A stretch of DNA of 64,000 nt from Cephaloticoccus sp. (GCA_030833445.1 JAURHD010000001.1:186001-250000); one strand, 5' to 3'; counted from the first letter of the stretch, positions 18,131-28,425 are shown. Notes: a model not told the origin generated them from the sequence alone. Numbers and translations: made by a program.

Positions 18131-18457
18131 TTACTCTACGGTGGCAATCTCGGTGGATGCCGCGTTGGCCTGGACCGAGGCGATGCCGGTTTGGGCTGCG
18201 GCTTCGGAGGAATACATCTGGCTCTTGCCAATGACTTCACCGTTCTGGGCCTTGAGGACGAAGTAGGGCTCGCCAGCGGTGGAAACCTTGTGTTCGAAGT
18301 TGCCGGAATCGGCACCGTTCACCTGCACGGAGGTGATCCCTGCCAGTGCAGATTGCTTTTGTTCGTAGACCTGGCTGGTGAGAATCACCTGATTGTTCTC
18401 CGCCTTGAGGTTGAACATGAATTTGTCGTTGGCGGTGGAACTGATTTGGTAGGACAT
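18131..18457 (-). CDS. DUF1508 / YegP-family protein
   Basis: A 108-residue protein from the ATG at 18457 (MSYQISSTANDKFMFNLKAENNQ) with two tandem DUF1508 units, each of the form KFMFNLKAENNQVILTSQVY and PYFVLKAQNGEVIGKSQMY, followed by a short tail. YegP-like proteins are small cytoplasmic beta-rich dimers with no known activity. The longer frame to 18547 adds 30 residues unlike the family. The two hairpins at 18057-18114 follow its stop. Confidence 0.87.
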   Translation of the reverse strand: MSYQISSTANDKFMFNLKAENNQVILTSQVYEQKQSALAGITSVQVNGADSGNFEHKVSTAGEPYFVLKAQNGEVIGKSQMYSSEAAAQTGIASVQANAASTEIATVE

Positions 18458-18598
18458 AATTTTTCTGGAGTTGGATTGAACTTGTGAACGCCCATCATGG
18501 GGCATGCGGCATGTTTCGACCATGGGGTCTAACCCGCCCCTGCACATAGGTGTCGGATGGCCCTCGTTGAATGCCCCTTACCCAGACCCGCCATCCGG

Positions 18599-19054
18599 TC
18601 AAAGGGTCTTGGTCATGCAAACGCTGAAGGGCCCGGCCTTGTAGTCTGCAAACGGGGCGCAGGGCTGAAACCCGAATTTTTCGTAGAGCCGACGCGCCGG
18701 CGCGAAGGCTTCCGGGGTGCCGGTTTCCAAACTAATGCGGGAGTAACCACGCCGTTTGGCTATCGCCAAAATATGCGTGAGCAGGCCGGCGGCCACCCCC
18801 TGGCGCAAATGGGTGCGGGCCGTGCGCATCGATTTGATTTCACCGTGAGTGACGTCGAGTTCCTTGAGGGCACCACAACCCGCCAATTTACCATTAATCC
18901 AAGCACTCCAGATGGTCCGGTCCGGTTTGCGTAGGGCGGCGGCATCCAGTGCGTGCACAGTGTCCGGGGGCGAATACTGAAACATCTCCCGCCGGTGTTC
19001 CTCGAGCAGCCTGATGACCAGCCCGTCCTTCAGGTTATCGATGCGGATTTCCAC
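18599..19054 (-). CDS. GNAT family N-acetyltransferase
   Basis: A 151-residue acetyltransferase. The acetyl-CoA loop is seen in RTHLRQGVAAGLLTHILAIAK, preceded by GELKSMRT-like strand GEIKSMRT and followed by SLETGTPEAFAPARRLYEKFGF, the pattern of the PhnO/YjgM-like subgroup. The substrate is not predictable. The M29 aminopeptidase gene ends 27 bases upstream on the same strand, so the two may be co-transcribed. Confidence 0.88.
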   Translation of the reverse strand: MEIRIDNLKDGLVIRLLEEHRREMFQYSPPDTVHALDAAALRKPDRTIWSAWINGKLAGCGALKELDVTHGEIKSMRTARTHLRQGVAAGLLTHILAIAKRRGYSRISLETGTPEAFAPARRLYEKFGFQPCAPFADYKAGPFSVCMTKTL

Positions 19055-19081
19055 GACGGAACGATGACCCGAAGGATTGAC

Positions 19082-20284
19082 TCAGACTTTAAATTCGCCG
19101 TCGCGATAGATGACTTTCGTCGAGCCGTCCGCAAGGTGGGCGGTGACGACGCGGTTGGAGGTGGCGACGATATCCGTGTGCACGGCGGAGTTGTTGTAGC
19201 CCAGCTCAGCCCACTGCGCCTCGCTGACGGTGGCGGGATCACCGGTGTAGGAGTCGCGGTAGGCCGCGCCGACGGCGAGGTGGGTGTTGCCCCACTGGCC
19301 GCCGACATTTTCGTCGTAGAGCGTTTCGCCCATGAACTTGGTGATGCGGGAAAACCTGCGATCAGTAAGCGAGAACTCGCCGATCTTATTGGCGTTATCG
19401 ACTGCGATCATCTCGCGCAGGACATCCTCGCCCTCGGTCGCCGTGGCCTTGCTCACGCAGCCGTCCTTGAATTCCAAGTAGGTGCCCTTGATCAACGCGC
19501 CGTAGCGGTAGAGCGGTTCGGTAAATTGGATGCGGCCCTCGGTGCCGCGCCAATCGGGTGAGATAAAAAGTTCGAAACTGGGGATGTTGCGGCCGGAGCC
19601 GCCGAGCCATTTGCGCTGGGGCCCAATCTTGACCCAAAGATCCGTATCCTCCGCCTCGACGTGCAGGCGGTCTATCTCGAGCGCATCGAGTTTGTCCCTG
19701 ATCGCATAGAGCTCGGTGTAGAGGGCCTGCCATTTTTCGGCGGGTTTGGCTTCGTCGAGATAGCAGGCCTGAATGATTTCGTGCCAATACTCCTCCAGCG
19801 ACAGGCCCACCTCGTCGGCCATGGCTTGGGTGCCATACAGACCCAGCGTCCACGTATAGTTGCCGGCGGCTTCCTTGTCGCGGCGCCAGTCCATGTAGGG
19901 CTTGTGGGCCTTTTGCACGGCCATGAGTTTCTGGCCGGGGATGCCGGCGAGCTCGCGTTTGTTGGTCTCGGCAATGATGGCCACGGTGTGGTCGATCTGG
20001 TCCACCGTGCCGCGGTGAAATTTCTCGGCGAAGAAGGCGAGCTGCTTGTCGCTGGCCAGTTCGTAGAACTCACGGGCGATATCATCGGGGGTGAAGAACA
20101 CCAGCGGATGCGCGCCGGCCTTGAGCACGGCGCGACGCAGCGCGATCAGGAGCGGCTTGGCGATCTCGGGCACGCGCAGTTGCACGACCTCGCCCGGCTT
20201 GACCCCTTCGCCACTGTTGAGGGCGAAGTTGATCAGCACATCGGCATAACTATCGAGCAGTTGGGCAGAGGGTTGGTATGTCAT
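19082..20284 (-). CDS. M29 family (thermophilic-type) metallo-aminopeptidase
   Basis: A 400-residue cytoplasmic aminopeptidase of the PepS/AmpS-AmpT family. The C-terminal half carries the two-metal site: the glutamates of GEFSLTDRR and ETLYDENVGG and the histidines of NTHLAVGAAY and AVHTDIV. The N-terminal domain contains RVPEIAKPLL, the substrate-entry region. The family removes N-terminal residues from peptides as a dimer. Full length; the start matches relatives. Confidence 0.92.
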   Translation of the reverse strand: MTYQPSAQLLDSYADVLINFALNSGEGVKPGEVVQLRVPEIAKPLLIALRRAVLKAGAHPLVFFTPDDIAREFYELASDKQLAFFAEKFHRGTVDQIDHTVAIIAETNKRELAGIPGQKLMAVQKAHKPYMDWRRDKEAAGNYTWTLGLYGTQAMADEVGLSLEEYWHEIIQACYLDEAKPAEKWQALYTELYAIRDKLDALEIDRLHVEAEDTDLWVKIGPQRKWLGGSGRNIPSFELFISPDWRGTEGRIQFTEPLYRYGALIKGTYLEFKDGCVSKATATEGEDVLREMIAVDNANKIGEFSLTDRRFSRITKFMGETLYDENVGGQWGNTHLAVGAAYRDSYTGDPATVSEAQWAELGYNNSAVHTDIVATSNRVVTAHLADGSTKVIYRDGEFKV

Positions 20285-20477
20285 GCCCCTAATTTTGCAA
20301 AACCGGTCGCAATCGCAAGGTGACTAAAGTGATTGGACCCAAAGGCGGATAAACGGTCGGTGGCCGGTCCCGGCCGGGAACGCCGTGATCATGCACAGGA
20401 AAAATATTAGCGCGGCCGTTCGTCAGACAGGGCAAGCAACTTCCAACTTCGTCCAGGTTGCAGTGGACCGGCCGGGA

Positions 20478-22007
20478 TCAATAAACGGCTTCGTCCAAGA
20501 GCTGGAACAGCTCTTGTTCCGTGACTCGACGCTGCTCCATCGAATCGCGTTCGCGCAGGGTAAAGGTGTCGCCTTCCTTTTCGATCGTGTCGAAGTCGAT
20601 GGTCACGCACCACGGGGTGCCGATTTCATCCTGGCGACGGTAACGGCGGCCGATGGCCCCGGCCTCGTCGTAGAATACGGCATACCGGCGCTGCAATTTT
20701 TTGTAGAGGGCCTTGGCGCGATCAGTGAGCACTTCCTTGTTCTTCAACAATGGCAACACGGCAACTTTGACCGGCGCGATGCGTGGCGAGAGCCGCAGCA
20801 CCGTGCGCGTCTCAGTGTTGCCCTTCTCGTCGGTGACCGACTCCTCCGCATAGGCGGCGCAAAGCACGGCGAGAAAGATGCGGTCGACGCCGACGGCGGG
20901 TTCGATCACGTGCGGCACGAATTTCTTCTTCGTGGCCTCGTCAAAAATGTCCTGCGGCTTGCCCGACGCGTTGGCGTGTTGCGTGAGGTCGTAGTTGCCG
21001 CGCGCGGCGATACCCCACAGTTCCTGCACGCCGAAGGGATACTTGAACATGATGTCTGTCGTGCCGCGTGAGTAGAACGCGAGCTTCTCCTTGGCGTGAT
21101 CGTAGAGCGAGAGGTGCGAATCGGGCAGACCGATCGACTTGAGCCAGTCCCAGCACCATTGTATCCAATCCTTGTGGGCCTGCGCCCAGTCGGCGTCCTC
21201 GTGAATGAAGTATTCCATTTCCATCTGCTCGAACTCGCGTGAGCGGAAGATGAAATTACGCGGCGTGATTTCGTTGCGGAACGACTTGCCGATTTGCGCG
21301 ATGCCGAACGGAAGTTTCACGCGGCCCGTGTCGACGACGTTCTTGAAATCCACAAACATGCCCTGCGCGGTCTCGGGTCGCAGGTAGGCGACCGAGGATC
21401 CGTCGGTCATCGCGCCGACGTTGGTCTGAAACATCATGTTGAACGAGCGCGGCGCGGTGAGGCTTCCGGGCTCGCCGGTGGCGGGCGAGGGGATGAGCGC
21501 GATCTCTTCCGGGGCGGCCTCGGTCATGTCCTTGGCCACGACCGGGGCGAGGGTGCCTTGGATCGCCTTTTTGCGCTTCAGGGCTTCGGCTTTCTCCTGC
21601 AGCTCTTCCGTGGTGCTTTCGCTTTCGAGGGCGGAAACATAGCCGACCGTGTTGCCGTCCACGACGACTGGAGAGAAAAACAATTGGTCGGCGCGGTAGC
21701 GTTGCTTGCTCGCCTTGCAGTCTACCAAGGGATCGGTGAAGCCGTCGACGTGGCCGGAGGCCTGCCAGACCTTGGGGTGCATGATGATCGAGGTCTCGAT
21801 GCCCACGACATCGTCGCGGCGGCGCACCATGTCATCCCACCAGCAGTCGCGAATGTTTTTCTTCAACTCCGAGCCGAGCGGACCGTAGTCGAAGAAGCCG
21901 TTGAAACCGTTGTAGATTTCGGACGACTGAAAGATGAAACCACGGCGCTTGGAAAGCGCGACGAGGGCATCCATGGAGACTTCGGTGGGAGCGGCGGATT
22001 CGGACAT
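20478..22007 (-). CDS. glyQS: Glycyl-tRNA synthetase, alpha2 type
   Basis: A 509-residue class II synthetase from the ATG at 22007. Motif 1 and the tRNA-acceptor region occur near [16 protein letters not shown], motif 2 is [25 protein letters not shown] in part, motif 3 is [10 protein letters not shown], and an anticodon-binding domain ends the chain ([12 protein letters not shown]). This is the eukaryote/archaeal-like homodimeric form found in several bacterial phyla, distinct from the alpha2beta2 enzyme of Proteobacteria. The frame continues to 22070, which would add residues not seen in relatives. The lipase-maturation-factor gene lies directly upstream. Confidence 0.95.
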   Translation of the reverse strand: MSESAAPTEVSMDALVALSKRRGFIFQSSEIYNGFNGFFDYGPLGSELKKNIRDCWWDDMVRRRDDVVGIETSIIMHPKVWQASGHVDGFTDPLVDCKASKQRYRADQLFFSPVVVDGNTVGYVSALESESTTEELQEKAEALKRKKAIQGTLAPVVAKDMTEAAPEEIALIPSPATGEPGSLTAPRSFNMMFQTNVGAMTDGSSVAYLRPETAQGMFVDFKNVVDTGRVKLPFGIAQIGKSFRNEITPRNFIFRSREFEQMEMEYFIHEDADWAQAHKDWIQWCWDWLKSIGLPDSHLSLYDHAKEKLAFYSRGTTDIMFKYPFGVQELWGIAARGNYDLTQHANASGKPQDIFDEATKKKFVPHVIEPAVGVDRIFLAVLCAAYAEESVTDEKGNTETRTVLRLSPRIAPVKVAVLPLLKNKEVLTDRAKALYKKLQRRYAVFYDEAGAIGRRYRRQDEIGTPWCVTIDFDTIEKEGDTFTLRERDSMEQRRVTEQELFQLLDEAVY

Positions 22008-22070
22008 AGCCTGCCATACATGGCGGCCGCGGGCCGGATGGTCAATTCCGCGGTTTGGATCGCGGAACAT

Positions 22071-24068
22071 TCAAGGTGCAGTGGACGAGGCCGGCCCCGC
22101 TTCCAACTCGGAAATAATCCCGGCCGCGCGTTCCTCGGCGGCGCTCACGATGTGGGCATCGAGTCGCCACTTGAGGCGGTCGCGTTCTTGGGCCGCGGCG
22201 GGGTGGCCGGAATGGGCGGCGACGGTAAACCAGACGAAAGCCTCGGTTTCATCCCGGGGAATCCCATCGCCTTGGGCGAGCATCAGGCCGAGATTGAGCT
22301 GGGCCACGGTCTGCCTCTGTTCGCCGGCCCGGCGAAACCACTTGGCGGCCAGTGCGGGATCGCGTTGCACGCCTTCCTCGCCGTTGATGAAGAGAATGCC
22401 GAGTTTGGTCTGGGCCAACGGATTGCCGTAGTGGGCGAAGACCTGGAGTTGCTCAAAGCTTGAGGTGACTTGTGCGATGTTGCCGGTGGGACCGATGAAG
22501 GTCATTGGCTGGTATTCACCGAGATAAGTGCGTTCCCAAAAATTGCCGGTCGCGCGATAGGTGGCGTAATCGGTGAAAGTATAGCGATAGCCGGCCACCC
22601 GGATCATTTGCGGCGGACGATCGGGGAACGGATTGCTGGCGAAGAAACCTAGCACGGGTTGCTTCTGTTCGAGCAGTCGCGTGGCCACCAACCCGTAGAT
22701 CGGCGGGGCTTGGTCGTTGGCGCTGGCCTGCACCTGCAGGTTCGCCTCGAAGCGATGAAACCAAGGGGCCGAGAACGCGCCGATACGATCCAGTGCCTGC
22801 GGGAAGTGCTGGAATTCGTAGGGGTGCCAAGTGACGCCGCCGTCGTTGGAGCCGAGAAACTCCGCCACAAAGTGAAACGGATCGAGACGGGAGTAGAGCG
22901 TGTAGGCGTTGCAGCTGCCTAAGCCACCGAAGGCAAAGCTCAAAGGCCGCGAGACCGAATCCAAGACCCGGTTTGACGGCGGTCCGGCCAACGTCGTGAA
23001 GACCGTGACTGAAAGATAGAAATGAATCCAGAGGGCGGTGTAGAGCCCATAGCGCCGGAAGCGTCCAAGCGGTGGGGGACGCAACTTCACCGCCGAGGCT
23101 TGGAGAAAATTCGCGAGCGATCGCAGGCGCAAGCCCCGGGCGGCCTCCGCTATCATCTGATCGTCGAGTAACATCAAGCCCAGGCCAATGGAGGCAAAGT
23201 TGAGCCAGCCGAAGTTGCAGGTCAGTTGAATGCCCAGTTGCAGCAGCGTCCAGGCGCCGAGGGCGAACCAGCGACCGCGTCGGCCGCCAAAGACCGCGAT
23301 CAGTGGCGCGGCAATCTCCGCCGTGAACGTGAGGACGATTTCGAAGATGTGCCAGAGATGCGGCAGTTGATGGTCCAGGTAGCCCAGAATTGTAGGGTTG
23401 GGCGCCGTCTCGTAGAGCACGTCCATCGCCGTAAAGTTATACCAATACAAATCCTGACTGAGCAGTTTGGAGATCCCGGACTCGAACATCACCCGGAAGA
23501 GCAACCACCGCATCATGAACACGACCAAGGGCCTTGGGGCTGAGTCCGCCCCCAACCCGGGCCGATAACCGGCGGGCGCGAATGGGATACTCAGCAAGGC
23601 AACCTCCAGGATCAATCCGTCCACCAAGGGTCCGGAGAAAAGCAGCCAGCCCTTTACGAAAGACAGCAAGCTGACCCAGCAGATGAACAGCATCATGCGC
23701 GGCCAGAAATTACCGACGAGGGCAAAGGCCGCGAACAGCCCGAGCCAGCCAACCAAGACCGGCATCACTGCGTGATCGCTCAACCAGAACAGGCTAGGGT
23801 AGCGCAAAAATGCTTCGACCTGATTGGGAAATAACGCGCGGATTTGCTCCATTGCCTCCGGCAAGGGCACGACGCCATCGGGGCCGATTAGTCCCGCGAC
23901 GTCTGTGAGGATGCCGGCAAAGACGACGATGAAAACCAGCCCGACTGCGCGTAGCACCAGCCAACGCGGCCAAAGGTAAGTGGCATCATCGCCAAAACCG
24001 GCAAAGTCTCGCCCGCGCCGCGCGAATGGGCGGAACCACGGCCAAGTTAAAGGATTTCCCCTGGTCAT
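22071..24068 (-). CDS. Lipase maturation factor family protein with C-terminal Sel1 repeats
   Basis: A 665-residue membrane protein from the ATG at 24068. After a soluble start it has several membrane segments (VLRAVGLVFIVVFAGIL, VLVGWLGLFAAFALV, MLFICWVSLLSFV and others), then the LMF C-terminal domain (FHFVAEFLGSNDGGVTWHPYEF, YEF type). From about residue 550 it carries two Sel1-like repeats (NPLAQTKLGILFINGEEG, QLNLGLMLAQGDGI), which are not part of the usual family. Eukaryotic LMF1 helps lipases fold in the ER; the bacterial role is unknown. The open frame runs on to 25202, but that part is antisense to degP and is excluded. Confidence 0.85.
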   Translation of the reverse strand: MTRGNPLTWPWFRPFARRGRDFAGFGDDATYLWPRWLVLRAVGLVFIVVFAGILTDVAGLIGPDGVVPLPEAMEQIRALFPNQVEAFLRYPSLFWLSDHAVMPVLVGWLGLFAAFALVGNFWPRMMLFICWVSLLSFVKGWLLFSGPLVDGLILEVALLSIPFAPAGYRPGLGADSAPRPLVVFMMRWLLFRVMFESGISKLLSQDLYWYNFTAMDVLYETAPNPTILGYLDHQLPHLWHIFEIVLTFTAEIAAPLIAVFGGRRGRWFALGAWTLLQLGIQLTCNFGWLNFASIGLGLMLLDDQMIAEAARGLRLRSLANFLQASAVKLRPPPLGRFRRYGLYTALWIHFYLSVTVFTTLAGPPSNRVLDSVSRPLSFAFGGLGSCNAYTLYSRLDPFHFVAEFLGSNDGGVTWHPYEFQHFPQALDRIGAFSAPWFHRFEANLQVQASANDQAPPIYGLVATRLLEQKQPVLGFFASNPFPDRPPQMIRVAGYRYTFTDYATYRATGNFWERTYLGEYQPMTFIGPTGNIAQVTSSFEQLQVFAHYGNPLAQTKLGILFINGEEGVQRDPALAAKWFRRAGEQRQTVAQLNLGLMLAQGDGIPRDETEAFVWFTVAAHSGHPAAAQERDRLKWRLDAHIVSAAEERAAGIISELEAGPASSTAP

Positions 24069-24272
24069 GCAGGGCGAACGCGAGGTCCGTTGGCAGTGGG
24101 CGGCAGTGGGGTTATCACGGGCAAATCCAGCCACGCGAAGTTGTCGCGATGAGTCAATGCCATGGAACCCGCGGCGCAATTTCCAGTCAGACACTATCCG
24201 CTGCGCGGGTGGCCGGTTAGGTCCAGTCCCCCTGCGCGGGCTTCGACTAACTTCGATTCTTTGCATCAACTT

Positions 24273-25754
24273 ATGAAAAATCCCGTATCTAAACGCGGCC
24301 TGTGGTGGGCCGCCCTGCTGGCACTGGTCAGCACTTCCGGACTCGCCCTGTGGGCGGGCGAAAAAGCGAAGGACCGCGACCCGCTGGTCCTCAAATCCGA
24401 CGACACCCCGATCAATCGCGACAGCGCCCTCAAGGTCAGCTACGCCGGCGTGGTCAAGCAGGCCTCGCCCAGTGTAGTTTACGTCTTCTCCACCAAGACG
24501 CTCAAGATCCGCAACGACATGGCGCCGTATTATAACGACCCGATGTTCCGCCGCTTTTTCGGTGTGCCCGATCAGGGCCAGCTGCCCCCGCAGGAACAAA
24601 AACAACAGGGCCTCGGTTCCGGCGTGATCATCACGAGCGACGGCTATGTGCTCACCAACAACCACGTGGTTGATGGTGCTGACGAAGTGCGCGTGGCCTT
24701 CGGCGAATCCAAGCGCGAGTTCAAGGCCGAGGTGGTGGGTCGTGATCCAAAGACCGACATCGCCGTCTTGAAAATTGACGCGACGGATCTGCCGGCCGCC
24801 AAGCTCACCGACTCGGATCAACTCGAGGTCGGCGACACGGTCTTTGCGATCGGCAATCCCTTTGGCATCGGCCTGACCGTGACGCACGGCATTGTCAGTG
24901 CCCTTGGTCGCGGTGGTCTTGGCATCGAGGCCTACGAAGACTTTATTCAAACCGACGCGGCGATCAATCCCGGCAACTCCGGTGGCGCCTTGGTTGACGC
25001 GAATGGCCGCGTGGTCGGCATCAACACCGCCATCCTCAGCCGCAGTGGCGGTTTCAACGGAGTGGGCTTTGCGATTCCCATCAACCTGGCCAAGTCGCTC
25101 GCCGAGCAACTCGTCACCACGGGCAAAATCACGCGCGGCTTCATGGGCGTGAGCACCCAAGCGCTGGAGTCTGATCTCGCGGCCCAGTTTGGCGTCGAGC
25201 ATGGCGCACTGGTGACCGATGTCACCCCCGGCAGCCCGGCCGATAAAGCCGGCTTAAAGAGCGGTGACATCATCACCCAGGTCGACGGCAAGCAGGTGCT
25301 CGACCCTCGACGCCTGCAGCTCGCAGTCATCCGGCTCGCTCCCGGCACCGAGGTGAACGTGGACTATGTGCGCGACGGCAAGACGGAGAATGTTAAGTTC
25401 AAGCTCGGTGAACTCACCGGCGATAAACTGGCCGGAGGTGGTTCAACGCCGGGTAGCGATGAAGGTGTGCTCAACGGCGTGGGGGTCACGGACATTACCC
25501 CGCAAATCCGGTCACAGTTCCGGATGCCGGCCAATCTGCAGGGCGCGTTTATCACCCAAGTGCAACCCGACAGTCCCTCTGCCCGGGATGGCCTGCGCGA
25601 AGGCGATGTCATCCTCAGCCTCGACCGTCGCCAAGTCACCAATGCGGAGGAGGCCATCAAGCTCAGCGAAGAGATCCAAGGCCCGAAGGTGCTCGTGCTC
25701 ATCTGGCGCGAAGGCGTCCGCCGCTACATTGTGGTCGACGAGTCCGAGAACTAA
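24273..25754 (+). CDS. degP: Periplasmic Do/DegP-family serine endopeptidase
   Basis: A 493-residue protease-chaperone from the ATG at 24273 with an N-terminal signal or anchor (RGLWWAALLALVSTSGLALW). The trypsin-like domain shows H131 in TNNHVVDG, D162 in KTDIAVLK and S236 in GNSGG, followed by two PDZ domains (about 285-370, ending GSPADKAGLKSGD..., and about 400-490, with DSPSARDGLREGD). It degrades or holds misfolded envelope proteins. The frame is open to 24162, but those residues precede the signal. A terminator follows 25 bases after the stop. Confidence 0.95.
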   Translation: MKNPVSKRGLWWAALLALVSTSGLALWAGEKAKDRDPLVLKSDDTPINRDSALKVSYAGVVKQASPSVVYVFSTKTLKIRNDMAPYYNDPMFRRFFGVPDQGQLPPQEQKQQGLGSGVIITSDGYVLTNNHVVDGADEVRVAFGESKREFKAEVVGRDPKTDIAVLKIDATDLPAAKLTDSDQLEVGDTVFAIGNPFGIGLTVTHGIVSALGRGGLGIEAYEDFIQTDAAINPGNSGGALVDANGRVVGINTAILSRSGGFNGVGFAIPINLAKSLAEQLVTTGKITRGFMGVSTQALESDLAAQFGVEHGALVTDVTPGSPADKAGLKSGDIITQVDGKQVLDPRRLQLAVIRLAPGTEVNVDYVRDGKTENVKFKLGELTGDKLAGGGSTPGSDEGVLNGVGVTDITPQIRSQFRMPANLQGAFITQVQPDSPSARDGLREGDVILSLDRRQVTNAEEAIKLSEEIQGPKVLVLIWREGVRRYIVVDESEN

Positions 25755-25778
25755 GTTCCGTTCGGAAACGAATTATCC

Positions 25779-25812
25779 AAACCGCCGCCGGGAAACAGGC
25801 GGCGGTTTTTTC
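25779..25812 (+). terminator. Intrinsic terminator after degP
   Basis: An 11-bp stem (AAACCGCCGCC at 25779-25789 with GGCGGCGGTTT at 25798-25808) and 8-base loop runs into TTTTTTC. It lies between convergent degP and the Mpo1-like gene and may work for both. Confidence 0.85.
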
Positions 25813-25821
25813 TTGGCTGAA

Positions 25822-26301
25822 TCAATAGCGCTGTCCGGCCTTCTTGTAGAGCTTGCTCATCAACCACGCCGGCCCGATCAGCAGGAAAAACACGTATTTC
25901 AGAAACGAGGGTTTTTGGCCCTCGATCTGGTGACCGATGAACTGACCGATCCACGCCAGCACGAATAGCCCGAGACAGACCTGCCAGACCGGCACGGGAG
26001 AAAACCAGCGGAGCAAGGCCAGCCCGCAGTAACAGCCGGCCATGAAAGCCAGCATGCCACAGCCCAAGGCGGGCGAGAGGCGCAGATAAAACAACAGCGC
26101 CAGCCCCATGGCCGGCAATGACCAGTCGAACCAGACGGTGGCCGATTGCCAGTCCGCAGGCACGGGAAGCGATGAGATCAATCCCACCACGGAGAAAAAG
26201 ATCACCGGCACGCAGATCCAATGAATGATCTCGTTGGGGTCGTTTTGGTGACTCTCGCCGTATTCGGCGAACCACTGGTCGGCGGTTTTGCGTGGGTTCA
26301 T
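25822..26301 (-). CDS. Mpo1-like (DUF962) membrane protein
   Basis: A 159-residue integral membrane protein from the ATG at 26301. It begins with the family signature WFAEYGESHQNDPNEIIHWICVPVIFF and has about four transmembrane segments, with a second histidine motif IGQFIGHQIEGQKPS. Yeast Mpo1 of this family is an iron-dependent dioxygenase of 2-hydroxy fatty acids; the same histidines are present here, so lipid oxidation is plausible but unproven. The frame continues to 26409, which overlaps the divergent region. Confidence 0.88.
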   Translation of the reverse strand: MNPRKTADQWFAEYGESHQNDPNEIIHWICVPVIFFSVVGLISSLPVPADWQSATVWFDWSLPAMGLALLFYLRLSPALGCGMLAFMAGCYCGLALLRWFSPVPVWQVCLGLFVLAWIGQFIGHQIEGQKPSFLKYVFFLLIGPAWLMSKLYKKAGQRY

Positions 26302-26438
26302 GGCAGTTCGGCGATGAGTGGCAGCATGGCCGCACCCGCCCAAGGGGCGAGTGCCAAAAAATGATCGAGGAGACGATTTTCTTAAACCGTCCGTATCCTC
26401 CCGGAGCAAAATGTGGTAGGACGCAGGCCGACAATTCC

Positions 26439-28286
26439 ATGCCGAACCCCCGCATCCCCCGTCCCGAGTATCCCCGTCCGCAATTGGTCCGCGCCAACTG
26501 GCTTTGCCTCAATGGTCCCTGGCAGTTTGAAATCGACCAAGGCGACAGTGGCCTTGATCGCGGACTGGTAACGCGTCCGCTCGCGCAACGCATCACCGTG
26601 CCGTTCTGCCCGGAATCGAAACTCTCCGGGATCGGCAACCTCGATTATCTCAACGCGGTCTGGTATCGTCGCGAGGTAAAGATTCCCAAGACGTGGAAGG
26701 GTCAACGCATCCTGCTGCACTTTCAGGCCAGTGACTACGACACCTTTGTGTGGGCTAACGGGGTTGAGGCGGGACGTCATCGCGGCGGCATGACGCCTTT
26801 CAGTTGTGACCTCACGGCCCATGCGATTCCCGGCAAGAAGGTGACCCTCGTGGTCCGTGCCCGCGACAACGCCCGGGAGTCGATGCCGAGCGGCAAGCAA
26901 TCGTGGGTGCACGGCAACAGTGGTTGTCACTATACGCGCACGACCGGCATTTGGCAGACGGTTTGGCTGGAACCGGTGCCGCGGCGCGCCCACCTGTTGC
27001 GACCCAAGATCACCCCCGACGTGGCGAATCACCGTTTCGGTATCGAGCAGCCCATAACCGGTGCACAGGCGGGTCTTGTTTACCGGGCGCGTTTGTTCAG
27101 CGGCAAAAAGAAACTCGGCGAGGCTGAGTGCGGGTGCGGTGGCGGACTGTATCCGCGATTAGACCTGAGTGTGCCGGTTCAACATTGCCGTTATTGGTCG
27201 CCGGAGGATCCGCATCTCTACGACTTGGAATTGGAACTCGTCGATGTGAAGTCGGGCAAGGTGATCGATGCCGTGAAAAGTTACGCCGGTCTGCGGAGTG
27301 TGTTCATCGATGGCATGGCGGTGAAGCTCAACGGCAAGCCTGTGTTCCAACGTCTCGTGCTCGACCAAGGCTACTACGCTGATGGCATCTTGACCGCTCC
27401 GACTGACGCGGCTCTGGTGCGTGATATCAAACTGTCGCTGTCGGCTGGATTTAACGGCGCACGATTACACCAGAAGGTTTTCGAGGAGCGGTTTCTCTAT
27501 CATGCCGACCGGCTCGGCTATCTGGTGTGGGGCGAATATAGCGACTGGGGCCTCAATGGAAATGAGCCGATCCGCCGGTGGCATCGCGACGCGGCGGACA
27601 ACATTGTGCGCAGCGGCAATCACAACGGTCCGCAGTTTCCTCATGGCATCGTCACGCAGTGGCTCGAGGCGGTGCAGCGAGACTACAACCACCCGAGCAT
27701 TGTCGGATGGTGCCCACTCAACGAATCGGAAAACCGCATTCACGAACAGATCACGCCGCATGACGATGTGATGCGGGCGTTGTTTCTCGCGACGAAGCTA
27801 GCTGACCAAACGCGTCCGGTGCTGGATGTCTCCGGTTACTGCCACCGGGTGCCGGAGAGCGACATCTACGACAGCCATGATTACGATCAGAACCCCAAGA
27901 CCTTCAAGGCGCGGCATGACGGGCTGCTGCGTGACCAGCCCTATCTTAACGATGATCCGCAACGCGACAGCATCCCGTGGCGCGGCCAGCCGTATTTTGT
28001 CAGCGAGTTCGGCGGCATCCGTTGGAACCCGCGGGCCAAGTCAGGCAATGCGTCGTGGGGTTACGGCGACGAGCCCAAGACCCTCGAGGAATTCTACACG
28101 CGGTTCGAAGGCCTTTGCGCCGCGCTGCTCGATAACCCGCGCATGTTTGGCTACTGTTACACCCAGCTGACCGACGTCTTTCAGGAACAGAACGGCATTT
28201 TCTATTTTGACCGCAAAAAGAAATACGATCTCAAGCGCGTGAAGGCCGCGCAGCAGCGCCCTGCGGCGATTGAGCTGATTGATTGA
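26439..28286 (+). CDS. Glycoside hydrolase family 2 protein
   Basis: A 615-residue cytoplasmic-looking glycosidase from the ATG at 26439; no signal peptide is seen. The jelly-roll sugar-binding domain (NGPWQFEIDQGD, VWYRREVKIP) and an immunoglobulin-like domain precede the TIM barrel. The acid/base glutamate is in WCPLNES and the nucleophile in YFVSEFGG. Family members act as beta-galactosidases, glucuronidases or mannosidases; specificity cannot be read. The longer frame from 26292 overlaps the divergent Mpo1-like gene start and is not used. Confidence 0.9.
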   Translation: MPNPRIPRPEYPRPQLVRANWLCLNGPWQFEIDQGDSGLDRGLVTRPLAQRITVPFCPESKLSGIGNLDYLNAVWYRREVKIPKTWKGQRILLHFQASDYDTFVWANGVEAGRHRGGMTPFSCDLTAHAIPGKKVTLVVRARDNARESMPSGKQSWVHGNSGCHYTRTTGIWQTVWLEPVPRRAHLLRPKITPDVANHRFGIEQPITGAQAGLVYRARLFSGKKKLGEAECGCGGGLYPRLDLSVPVQHCRYWSPEDPHLYDLELELVDVKSGKVIDAVKSYAGLRSVFIDGMAVKLNGKPVFQRLVLDQGYYADGILTAPTDAALVRDIKLSLSAGFNGARLHQKVFEERFLYHADRLGYLVWGEYSDWGLNGNEPIRRWHRDAADNIVRSGNHNGPQFPHGIVTQWLEAVQRDYNHPSIVGWCPLNESENRIHEQITPHDDVMRALFLATKLADQTRPVLDVSGYCHRVPESDIYDSHDYDQNPKTFKARHDGLLRDQPYLNDDPQRDSIPWRGQPYFVSEFGGIRWNPRAKSGNASWGYGDEPKTLEEFYTRFEGLCAALLDNPRMFGYCYTQLTDVFQEQNGIFYFDRKKKYDLKRVKAAQQRPAAIELID

Positions 28287-28425
28287 GGGTCAGCCGGGGC
28301 GGGGCAGTTTGGCGCGGCGCCGGTTGATTTGACGCAGCGCCCGATTTGAGCGAAGCTCTAAGCCATTGAAGGGCAATGCACCGCCACTTCAGTCACTCCG
28401 GCCCTAAAGATGCATGTAAACAACC

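Noticed and set aside
16907..18457. DUF4202-DUF1643-DUF1508 as a defence island
   Set aside because: The genes are separate units with hairpins between, none has a nuclease or toxin motif, and the families are widespread in normal genomes.
22071..25202. A 1043-codon open frame that includes the lipase-maturation-factor gene and runs on to 25202
   Set aside because: The first ~378 codons lie antisense to the conserved degP gene and show low-complexity basic/acidic composition without domain; the real start is the ATG at 24068.
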